From assembly GCA_029260795.1 (NCBI GenBank), contig JAJDCO010000135.1:124001-188000 (forward strand): 64,000 bases of DNA, given 5' to 3'. The first letter of the stretch is position 1. Each line of letters opens with the position of its first letter. The notes beneath the pieces are model-generated. The model was given only the letters and a program-made list of their open reading frames with translations, made no database searches and was not told the DNA's origin. The translations under genes were made by a program, and so were the position numbers. Source of the DNA: Planctomycetota bacterium (GTDB lineage Bacteria > Planctomycetota > OFTM77). Of this stretch, positions 36,521 through 44,693 are shown piece by piece.

Positions 36521-37621
36521 TTGGAGACACCCGTCGTCGCCTACATCAGCGGCCATGGCCTAGGACACGCTGCCCGTTGTGCCGAGGTCCTTCGATCTCT
36601 TCGTGTACTTCGGCCCGACCTCGGAATCCGAGTCCGATCGACGGCGGCGCCGTGGTTTCTCAGGGAGCGGCTGCCGGCCGACATCGTGATCGACGCCGTG
36701 CCGACCGATGTCGGCGTTCTCCAGCCCGACAGCTTCGGCGCCGATCCCCGTGGCTCCCTCGAGGCGTATGCTCGTCTGATCGAGTGCTGGGACGTTCGAG
36801 TGGCCGAGGAAGCGGCCGAGCTCGAGCGCTTTGGGGCCCGGGTCGTCCTCGCCGACATTCCACCGCTCGGAATCGCAGCCGGTCGGGCCGCCCACTGTCG
36901 GACTACTGCGATGGGCAACTTCGGTTGGGACTGGATCTACCAGCCATACCTCCAAGACCTCCCCCAGTTCGACACGGTCGTGGCTCACATCACAGCGATC
37001 TATGAGCTCACCGACGAGCTCTTCCGTCTTCCGCTCGCGGAGCCGATGCTGGCATTCCCACATCGACTCGACGTTCCGCTCATCGCTCGACGATCAGAGC
37101 GCGATCCTCGTGAGACCCGCCAGGTCTTGGGAATCCGAGGCTCACAACGCCTGGTGTTGCTCTCCTTCGGGGGATTCGGGGCCGGGGAGATCGGACGGAC
37201 ACTCGATCCCGCGGACGACATCCGCTTCGTCGGCGGAGAGTGGGAGCGGGCTGCCTTCCCGCCGTCACCGCTTTCCTACACGGACGTCGTGGCCGCCGCC
37301 GATGCTGTCGTCACCAAGCCGGGCTTCAGCCTCTTCGCCGAGTGCCTCGCCCACGGCACGCCGATCATCTTCGTTCCGAGGGCCCGATTCGCCGAGGCGG
37401 ACCTCCTGGTCGAGGAGCTCGCTCGCCTCCGCTGGCCCCGTGCGGAGCTGCGGCGGGAGTCTCTCGTCTCGGGCGAGTGGGTCCGAGAGGTTCGATCGCT
37501 GCTCGATACGCTTTCCCGAGCGGAGCCCCAGTCTGCCACCGGTGCCGAGCTCGTGGCGCGCCGTCTCCTGGAAGCCTGTCAGCTTCCGGCTGGACTCGAC
37601 GGATCTGACAAAGGCGATTGA
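36521..37621 (+). CDS. Glycosyltransferase-like protein (MurG/arabinokinase-N-terminal type)
   Basis: VVAYISGHGLGHAARCAEVLRSLRVLRPDLGIRVRS; VVTKPGFSLFAECLAHGTPIIFVPR. Confidence 0.75.
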   Translation: METPVVAYISGHGLGHAARCAEVLRSLRVLRPDLGIRVRSTAAPWFLRERLPADIVIDAVPTDVGVLQPDSFGADPRGSLEAYARLIECWDVRVAEEAAELERFGARVVLADIPPLGIAAGRAAHCRTTAMGNFGWDWIYQPYLQDLPQFDTVVAHITAIYELTDELFRLPLAEPMLAFPHRLDVPLIARRSERDPRETRQVLGIRGSQRLVLLSFGGFGAGEIGRTLDPADDIRFVGGEWERAAFPPSPLSYTDVVAAADAVVTKPGFSLFAECLAHGTPIIFVPRARFAEADLLVEELARLRWPRAELRRESLVSGEWVREVRSLLDTLSRAEPQSATGAELVARRLLEACQLPAGLDGSDKGD

Positions 37622-37693
37622 CTCGGGTCCCGAGGCTCAACCGTCGGATGCGATTCGGTCGATCCTGGGAATGGAACCCGTTCGGAGGCCAGG

Positions 37694-38920
37694 ATGCCGT
37701 CCCGTCCACCGGCTGTGCTTCTGGTCGATCCTCGGGACGAGATCGGCGGAGACAGCCTCGTCCATCTCGAGCTGCTCCGGCAACTCGATCGAACTCGCTT
37801 TCGGCCGATCGTGCTGTGCCACGATCGGGGCCCACTCCCGGCGCGCTATCGCAGCTTGGCCGGCGTCGAGACTTGGTCGATCGATTGCGGCACGCGAGAC
37901 AAGGAGCAGCCTCGTGGAGGCTGGCTCGGCATGACCTCGTGGTTTCGCAGCGCGGGGACTTCGGTGCGCGCGCTGGGACAAGTCTGGCAGCGCGCACAGA
38001 AGTCGGGCGTGCGCCTCATCCACGCCAGCAACATGCGGCGCGGCGCGGCAATCGGCAGCGCTTTGGCCCGCACGCTCGGAGCTCCGTGGATCCTCCACGG
38101 TCACTCCGTTCTGGGACCCCATGTCCTCGACCGATACTTCGCTCGTCACGCGGACCGAATCGCCTGCGTCTCGCGGATCACGCAGGAGGCCTTTCTTCGA
38201 GCCGACGTGCCCTCGGATCGCCTGGTCTTGATCGAGAACTCCGTCGACCCCCGACGAGTCTTCGCGCCCGAAGGCGGCGCAGGCTTCCGGCGACGGCATG
38301 GCATCCCCGACCATGGAACCGTCTTCGGCTGGGTCGGGCGTCTGACTCCCTCCAAGGGTCCGGACACGTTTCTCGAGGCCGCCGCGATCGTCTCGAAGCT
38401 CACGCCCGACGCCTGGTTCGTCCTGGTGGGCGACGCCGAGATCTTCGATGCCAATCGTGACTACGAGTCAGAGCTCTTGCGCCTGGCGCGCGACCTCGGT
38501 ATTGCCGAGAGGGTGGTCTTCACGGGCTTCGTGGACGACGTCGCGGAAGCCTATGCCGCTTTCGATCACTCCGTGATCACGACTCGCGATGAAGGATTCG
38601 GGCTCGTCAACGTCGAGTCGATGCTGGCGGAGCTCCCGATCGTAGCAGTCCGTGTCGGCGCGATTCCCGAGATCCTCGAGCACGGGCGCACGGCGCTCCT
38701 GGTGCCTCCCGAGTCGCCCCGTGAGCTCGCGCAAGCGTTGTCCCGACTGCTCGCGGATCCCGAGCGAGCTCGTCAGCTCGCCCAGGCGGCTCGCGAGTCT
38801 GCAGAGAAGCGCTACCCACCTCGAGCTTTCGTTCGAGCATTCGAGGCGCTCTACGCCGATCTGATCGGGCCGGGTCGCCATGAGCCTGTGGCGGTCGGAA
38901 CCGAGAGTGGGGCGCGATGA
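37694..38920 (+). CDS. Glycosyltransferase family 4-like protein
   Basis: VFGWVGRLTPSKGPDTFLEAAAIV; TRDEGFGLVNVESMLAELPIVAVRVGAIPEILEHGRTALLVPPESP. Confidence 0.9.
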   Translation: MPSRPPAVLLVDPRDEIGGDSLVHLELLRQLDRTRFRPIVLCHDRGPLPARYRSLAGVETWSIDCGTRDKEQPRGGWLGMTSWFRSAGTSVRALGQVWQRAQKSGVRLIHASNMRRGAAIGSALARTLGAPWILHGHSVLGPHVLDRYFARHADRIACVSRITQEAFLRADVPSDRLVLIENSVDPRRVFAPEGGAGFRRRHGIPDHGTVFGWVGRLTPSKGPDTFLEAAAIVSKLTPDAWFVLVGDAEIFDANRDYESELLRLARDLGIAERVVFTGFVDDVAEAYAAFDHSVITTRDEGFGLVNVESMLAELPIVAVRVGAIPEILEHGRTALLVPPESPRELAQALSRLLADPERARQLAQAARESAEKRYPPRAFVRAFEALYADLIGPGRHEPVAVGTESGAR

Positions 38921-40143
38921 GCACCGCCACGACGCTCTCTTCGAGAATCAGGCCTTCCTCGTCCGCGACCCGGCCTTGGGTGCTCGCCTCGGAGACTCTC
39001 GCAACCGATGGGGGCGGTGAGCGGATGATCGAACGCACCGCACTCGCGCTCAGATCCCATCGCCCGGTGCGCATCCTGCCCCTGTTCGAAGGAGGGGCCG
39101 AGGGTCGAACCGCCCGCTCGTTGCGGAGTGCGGACATCCCCGTCGACGAGATCGCGCTGTTCCCGCACCGATTGACGCATCCCCGCGACCTTTGGCCCCA
39201 TCGTCATTGGAGCGCTCTCACCAAGTACCTCGTCGATCACCGAATCGGGGCCGTGGTCTCCTACTCGGTGCGCGGTGCCTTGCGGCTCGTGCGCCCGTGC
39301 CGCCGAGCCGGCGTGCCTCTCCTCGTCTCGCTTCACCAGTCGGCTCCATTCTTCGGCGAGCCCGGCGCCCGTCTCAAGCGACTCCTCGCCGGTCGTGAGC
39401 TCCGTGGCGCCGTCACGAAGTGGATTGTCCTTTCGTCACGTGCGCGAGACGAGCTCTCCTGTTGGGGAATGCCGATCGAGCGCATCGACATGATCCCGAA
39501 CGGAATCGATCTCGAGCTCTGGAGTCCTCAAGCTGTCCCACGACCGGCCATCCGGAAAATGCGGGCCGAGCTCGGGTCGTCCGACAACGACTTCGTCATC
39601 GGCTCATTAGCAAGGCTGCACCCACTCAAGAACCTCTCCCTGGCGATCACCGCCTTGGCTCGACTTCGCGATCTCCGACCGCTCGCACGGCTCGTGATTG
39701 CGGGAGGGCCCGCCGGTGATGCACCCAACCATCTCGAGGAGCTTCGAGCCCACGCGCGTCGATCGGGGGTCGAGGCCTGCGTCCAATTCGCCGGGCACTT
39801 GCCAGATCCACGTGCCTTCCTGGCGGCCTGTGACGTCCTCTTGCAGCCGTCCCGTCAGGAAGCCAGTCCACTCTCCATTCTGGAGGCTCTGGCACTCGAG
39901 CGACCGGTGGTCGCGACCTCGGTCGGCGGTGTCTCCGAGCTCCTCGGAAACGGCGCACACGGATGGCTTGTCCCGTCGGACGACGCGTCTGCGATGCGGC
40001 TCGCCCTCGAGGAGATCCATGATAAGCCGTCCGAGGCGCGACGACGCGGTCTCCTGGGACGCCAGTTCGTCGCTTCGCACCACGACTGGTCACGAACCGC
40101 AGAACGCCTCGACTCCTCCATCTCCGACGTCGCTCGCCCCTGA
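38917..40143 (+). CDS. Glycosyltransferase family 4-like protein
   Basis: MIPNGIDLELWSPQ; IGSLARLHPLKNLSLAITALARL; QPSRQEASPLSILEALALERPVVATSVGGVSELL. Confidence 0.9.
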   Translation: MSTATTLSSRIRPSSSATRPWVLASETLATDGGGERMIERTALALRSHRPVRILPLFEGGAEGRTARSLRSADIPVDEIALFPHRLTHPRDLWPHRHWSALTKYLVDHRIGAVVSYSVRGALRLVRPCRRAGVPLLVSLHQSAPFFGEPGARLKRLLAGRELRGAVTKWIVLSSRARDELSCWGMPIERIDMIPNGIDLELWSPQAVPRPAIRKMRAELGSSDNDFVIGSLARLHPLKNLSLAITALARLRDLRPLARLVIAGGPAGDAPNHLEELRAHARRSGVEACVQFAGHLPDPRAFLAACDVLLQPSRQEASPLSILEALALERPVVATSVGGVSELLGNGAHGWLVPSDDASAMRLALEEIHDKPSEARRRGLLGRQFVASHHDWSRTAERLDSSISDVARP

Positions 40144-40150
40144 AGTCCTG

Positions 40151-40185
40151 CCGATCGATCGAGGACGTCAGGTGGGATCGATCGG
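40151..40185. terminator. Terminator-like hairpin between convergent genes
   Basis: CCGATCGATC - 15 nt - GATCGATCGG between stops at 40143 (+) and 40168 (-); right arm overlaps the minus-strand CDS end. Confidence 0.45.
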
Positions 40186-41154
40186 TCGGCGCACCCTCGA
40201 GCGTTGGAGAGACGGCGCGAGCGACGCCACATCTGAGAGCATCGTCGACCGAGGCAACACGAGCTGAGCGTCGTGCCGATGGTGATAGAGACCGCAGCCA
40301 TCGACCACGGAGTCGCGCACCTCACAGCCTTCCCCGACGTAGGAGTTTGCCAGGATCGCGCTGTCGCGAATCACGGCGCGGTCCCCGACGAAGCAGTGCT
40401 CCCCCACCACGACTCGGGGACCGATCACGGCTCCCGGACCGATCCGACTGTTCCGACCGATCAAGACCGGAGGAACGAGTCGAGCCGTGGAATCGATGCG
40501 GACGTTCGACTGAAGAAAGACGCCGTCGCGCCACGCGCGTCCGACCCCGAGCCAGGGAAGCTCTTCACATGCGGTGAGGTTGAGCTCGAGGAGATCTCCG
40601 GGCGATCGGCAGGGTCGACAATCCGTCGCCAGGATCCCGTCGGGCTCGACGGCGCCGGAGTCCCTCCAGAGGCCTTCGAGAGACTCCCGGGTGTCGTGGT
40701 GCTCGAAAGCCTCTGTCAAAGTCCGGGATGGTCCCAGAAGGGCGGACCATGGATCTCCAGGGCGGACCGACACCGCCAGGACATCCGCGGAGCTGGCTTG
40801 ACGAAGCGTTCGAATCAAGTCGGGCGACAGAAGGCAGTCATCTTGAAGCAGAACCAGACTCCGAGCCATTCCGGTTGCGATCCCTCTCAGACTCGCGACG
40901 ACGCCCTCGGGTCCGGCCAGTCGATGCCACGCGAGTCGAACACCCCAGCGACGCCCCTCACCCAAGATCTCCTTGTATCGACGATGCTGCTCCGAGACGA
41001 GAAGGTGCACGACGGAGATTCCCGCGCAGCGGCAGGCGGCGAGGTGGTGGCCCAAGACCGAAACGTTTGCGACCGTGTGCAGCGGTGGAGGCAAGCGCCG
41101 CGTGAGAACTCCGAATCGGCTCCAAGGGCCGACACTCACGATCACCGCTTCCAC
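40168..41154 (-). CDS. Degenerate nucleotidyltransferase-like protein with left-handed beta-helix domain
   Basis: VEAVIVSVGPWSRFGVLTRRLPPPLHTVANVSVLGHHLAACRCAGI (NTase-like); SNVRIDSTARLVPPVLIGRNSRIGPGAVIGPRVVVGEHCFVGDRAVIRDSAILANSYVGEGCEVRDSVV (hexapeptide repeats). Start taken as GTG overlapping STAS gene. Confidence 0.7.
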   Translation of the reverse strand: MEAVIVSVGPWSRFGVLTRRLPPPLHTVANVSVLGHHLAACRCAGISVVHLLVSEQHRRYKEILGEGRRWGVRLAWHRLAGPEGVVASLRGIATGMARSLVLLQDDCLLSPDLIRTLRQASSADVLAVSVRPGDPWSALLGPSRTLTEAFEHHDTRESLEGLWRDSGAVEPDGILATDCRPCRSPGDLLELNLTACEELPWLGVGRAWRDGVFLQSNVRIDSTARLVPPVLIGRNSRIGPGAVIGPRVVVGEHCFVGDRAVIRDSAILANSYVGEGCEVRDSVVDGCGLYHHRHDAQLVLPRSTMLSDVASLAPSLQRSRVRRPIDPT

Positions 41155-41588
41155 GACACCCCACCCATCTCTTCCAACAGGAGCTCGAGCGCATGCTCTC
41201 TCGAGTCGCAGACGTCGATCACTCGTTGAACCCTCGAAAGCTCCAGCAGCACACGCATGGCCGGCGACAACCCGAAGATCACGAGCCGACCGCCATGACA
41301 CGTCATCTCACGCCAAGCGAGCAAGAGGACGCCCATCCCCGCGCTGCTCAGCAGACCGACCTCGGTCAAGTCCAGTGCCAGGCCACGGCCCCCCCCACGC
41401 AGGGACCGGTGACAGAGCTCGACGAGCTCCCGCTGGCGACTCCCGTCCAGGTCCCCTTGCAACCCGACGACACGCTCGTCCGACGCCCCCGACTCGGAGC
41501 TCGTTCGATGCGATGCGTCCGTCAGGGACGGTCGTCTGCGAGTGGTTCGATGCCGTATCCGTCTCACGGAGCTTTTCGCCTCGGTCAA
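41142..41588 (-). CDS. STAS-domain (anti-sigma factor antagonist-like) protein
   Basis: VVGLQGDLDGSRQRELVELCHRSL...LALDLTEVGLLSSAGMGVLLLAWREMTCHGGRLVIFGLSPAMRVLLELSRVQRVIDV. Confidence 0.82.
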   Translation of the reverse strand: MTEAKSSVRRIRHRTTRRRPSLTDASHRTSSESGASDERVVGLQGDLDGSRQRELVELCHRSLRGGGRGLALDLTEVGLLSSAGMGVLLLAWREMTCHGGRLVIFGLSPAMRVLLELSRVQRVIDVCDSREHALELLLEEMGGVSWKR

Positions 41589-42358
41589 TAGGCTCCCCGG
41601 CCGGAGAGCACGGCCGGGATGGTGCGCAGGAGAATCCAGAGGTCCAATGCCAACGATTGGCGATCGATGTAATCGAGATCGAGCTGCACTTGCCGCGCGA
41701 ACCCGATCTCACTCCGCCCCATGACTTGCCAGAAGCACGTCAAGCCGGGTTTCACCTCGAGGCGAGTGCGATCGAGCAGCGTGTACCTCTCCACTTCTTG
41801 AGGCAGAGGGGGTCGTGGCCCGACCAGCGACATCTCGCCTTTCAAGACGTTCCAGAGCTGCGGGAGCTCATCGATCGAGGACCGCCGAAGCCAATGGCCA
41901 CACCGAGTCGTCCTCGGGTCTCGTCGCATCTTGAAGATCACTCCCTGAGTCGCGCTTCGATGTCGGAGGTTCTCCAACCCGCTCTCGGCTTCTTCGACCA
42001 TCGATCGCAGCTTGAAGAGCGTGAACTCCCGACCGCCTTGCCCCACCCGGCGCTGGCGATACAAGACGGGTCCGCGATCCTCCAGCTTGATCGCGAGTGC
42101 CGCAATCAGGAGTATCGGCAGAATCAGAATCAACGCCACAGAGGCTCCGATCAGATCGAGACCTCGCTTGCATCTCTGCTTCCGGCGAATCGCCTGCCGC
42201 CATCGATTCTCCGCCCGTCGTTGACGTCGACGAATCTCGCCCTGGCGGCCCGGAGCGTAGCGCTCGAGAAGCTCGGCAGCGAATTGCTCTCGAAAGGTCC
42301 GCTCCCACTCGATGGGTGACATGAGCTGGGATCGGTCTCGACGCAAGAGAGTCACGAG
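41585..42358 (-). CDS. Exopolysaccharide initiating sugar transferase (WbaP/PssY-like)
   Basis: KRGLDLIGASVALILILPILLIAALAIKLEDRGPVLYRQRRVGQGGREFTLFKLRSM...DELPQLWNVLKGEMSLVGPRPPLPQEVERY...VKPGLTCFWQVMGRSE; probable GTG start near 42358. Confidence 0.92.
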   Translation of the reverse strand, partial: LVTLLRRDRSQLMSPIEWERTFREQFAAELLERYAPGRQGEIRRRQRRAENRWRQAIRRKQRCKRGLDLIGASVALILILPILLIAALAIKLEDRGPVLYRQRRVGQGGREFTLFKLRSMVEEAESGLENLRHRSATQGVIFKMRRDPRTTRCGHWLRRSSIDELPQLWNVLKGEMSLVGPRPPLPQEVERYTLLDRTRLEVKPGLTCFWQVMGRSEIGFARQVQLDLDYIDRQSLALDLWILLRTIPAVLSGRGAY

Positions 42359-43596
42359 TCCTCCCTCCCGGCTCCTGCCAGGCGACGCGACGAATCCGTG
42401 CGCTCGGAAGGACGCTCGGTGCGGACCCAATCGGAGTCGGCCCGCCGGTGCGATGACAGAACGCTTCGAGCGCCGATACCGCCGTACAAGCCGAGCTTCC
42501 AAGCGATGAAGCCGGGCAACGACCCCAAGCTGCGAGCGAGAACCGTCGGCCTCTCGAAGCGGTCGGCGAACGCCACGGCGATCGACAAGCTCGCCAGCGT
42601 CACGATTCCGGCTGCGAGCTGGACTCCGTCTCCGGTGAGCCCGCCAACCGTCAGTCCCAGCATGCCGATCCCGGCCAGGCAGGTGACCGGCGGAATGATC
42701 AGATCCAAAGCGCTCTCGAGTGCGAGCGCGTTCCTTCCCAGCAGCCCGTGAACGACCAAGGTCAGCCAGCGCTGCGCGATCAGTCGTGGTCGGGCGCCCT
42801 CCCAGCGTCGGCGCTGCTCCACCGCCGCGCGTCGACTCGGAGCCGGCCGAGCCCAGACACGCGCCTCACGACAGAAGGTCACCCGCTCTCCGGACTGGGC
42901 GAGATCCAACGCGAGCTCCCAATCCTCCAGCAAGGCGCCATCACTCCAGCGATGACGGTCGAAGATCTCGGGGCGAAAGGCCATCGCGTTGCCTCGCAGA
43001 CCCGCCGAAAGCCCGAGCCTGGCTCGACCCGCCGGGCGAGCGCCATTGAAGAGACGGCTGGCAAGGACGGCAACGCCACCCCAGGGCCCCTGACCCGAGC
43101 GACTTCCGTAGAAGCCCTGCACGGCTCTCTCGCCTCGCGCGAGAGCCGCTCCCAGGGCTCGGAGACAGTCCGGATGGACTCGGCTATCCGCGTCGAAGAA
43201 GACCCAGCCGTCATAGCCGGGCAGCGCACGCAGGTTCTCGATCAAGGCATTCAGGGCATAGCCCTTGCCCCGTCGCGTCGGCTCTCGACGCTCCCACACG
43301 GTTGCGCCACTCTCCCGCGCCCGCTGGGCCGTCTCGTCCTGGCAGTTGTCCGCCAGAACGAAGACGTCGAAGCGGTCGACCGGATAACGCGACCTCGAGA
43401 TCGATCGCACGGCCACGGCGATCTCCGACTCCTCGTCATGCGCTGGAATGAGAACGGCCAGGCGGAGCAACGGTCCGTCCTCGCTCCCCGAAGAGTGCGT
43501 GCGCCTCGTGCCCCACGCCGCCATCAGCGCCACCCAGGCACTCGCGAGTGCCGCCAGAATGAACAGTGATGTCGCGAAGATCGTCACGACGGACAT
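42352..43596 (-). CDS. Glycosyltransferase family 2 membrane protein
   Basis: MSVVTIFATSLFILAALASAWVALMAAW; AVLIPAHDEESEIAVAVRSI, FVLADNCQDETAQRARESG, FFDADSRVHPDCLRALG, EQRRRWEGARPRL (QxxRW-like). Confidence 0.88.
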   Translation of the reverse strand: MSVVTIFATSLFILAALASAWVALMAAWGTRRTHSSGSEDGPLLRLAVLIPAHDEESEIAVAVRSISRSRYPVDRFDVFVLADNCQDETAQRARESGATVWERREPTRRGKGYALNALIENLRALPGYDGWVFFDADSRVHPDCLRALGAALARGERAVQGFYGSRSGQGPWGGVAVLASRLFNGARPAGRARLGLSAGLRGNAMAFRPEIFDRHRWSDGALLEDWELALDLAQSGERVTFCREARVWARPAPSRRAAVEQRRRWEGARPRLIAQRWLTLVVHGLLGRNALALESALDLIIPPVTCLAGIGMLGLTVGGLTGDGVQLAAGIVTLASLSIAVAFADRFERPTVLARSLGSLPGFIAWKLGLYGGIGARSVLSSHRRADSDWVRTERPSERTDSSRRLAGAGREDS

Positions 43597-44678
43597 GACA
43601 CGGCTCCCCGTGGAGTGCTTCGATGGGAATCGGGTCGCTCGGCCCGCTCGACCACTCGCCGCATCCGGTCGGCATGGCGCTGCTGATCGATCCCTCTGTC
43701 GACCAACCTGCGGCCGGACTTGCCGAGGCGGCGAGCCAGCTCCGGCTGGTCGAGCAGGCGAACGATGCATCGGCGCAGATCGGCGACGTTCCCGGTCGAG
43801 TACAGGAGGCAGTTCTGCTCGTGTCGGAGCCAATGGGGACGGCCTCGGTGCGCGGTGGCAATCACGGGGCGACCGGCCGCCAGCCCTTCGACGATGGCGT
43901 TCAAGCCCGCCGCGTAGTCGACTTCGTGCACGGGCACGATCACGATCTGGCAAGAGGCATACAGGTCTCTCAGGCCGGCATAGCTGGGCCGGCGCTGCTC
44001 GACGTTCGACGGTCGCTCGCTCGGAGCCCGAGCCGGACGCCAGGGTGAGTGCGCCGAGATCACGACCTCGACCGGAAGGTCGGTGACTGCGGCGAACAGC
44101 GTCTCGAAGTCGCGCGCTTCCCGCCCAATGCTCACGAGCAGAGGTCGATCTGGCGCTCGCCTCTCCGCGGTCGCGAAGAAGTCGGCGTCGACCTGAAACG
44201 GAAGCAGCTCCACCCGGTGTGGTGGAAGCCGGAACAGCTTGCGCGCCCAATCAGCTTGAGCCGGACAATAGGTGACCACACGCCGCAGCATCGGTCGGAC
44301 CGCCCAGCACCAAAGCCGCTTCCGAGCCGTTCCCAGGTGGTGAGCGACGAGAGTGTGCACGGGTCGACGCCGGCGCAGGCGAGCCGCCAGGTCGAACCAG
44401 AGCCCAACGTCTTCACCCGAAGACAGGACCGAGTCGTCATCCCGAACGAGGGAGGCCGCCCAGAACCCCAGAGCCGCTGACCGACCGAGGGCTCGCGCCA
44501 TCAGCCGAATCGAGCGGGGTGCCCTTTCGAGCTCCTCGAAGCTCATGCGAGTCGCGCCCAACACTCGAACGATCTCGACGTGATCGACACGAGGCGAGAA
44601 CGCCTCGGATGCGGTCGCCTCCACGGAAGCGCTTTCTCGAGGATCCAAGGCCAGCAGCAAGTATCGGCGCGGCGCCAC
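43584..44678 (-). CDS. Glycosyltransferase family 4-like protein
   Basis: RPLLVSIGREARDFETLFAAV; QIVIVPVHEVDYAAGLNAIVEGLAAGRPVIATAHRGRPHWLRHEQNCLLYSTGN. Confidence 0.85.
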   Translation of the reverse strand: MAPRRYLLLALDPRESASVEATASEAFSPRVDHVEIVRVLGATRMSFEELERAPRSIRLMARALGRSAALGFWAASLVRDDDSVLSSGEDVGLWFDLAARLRRRRPVHTLVAHHLGTARKRLWCWAVRPMLRRVVTYCPAQADWARKLFRLPPHRVELLPFQVDADFFATAERRAPDRPLLVSIGREARDFETLFAAVTDLPVEVVISAHSPWRPARAPSERPSNVEQRRPSYAGLRDLYASCQIVIVPVHEVDYAAGLNAIVEGLAAGRPVIATAHRGRPHWLRHEQNCLLYSTGNVADLRRCIVRLLDQPELARRLGKSGRRLVDRGIDQQRHADRMRRVVERAERPDSHRSTPRGAVSCPS

Positions 44679-44693
44679 GGCTCGCCCTTTCCG

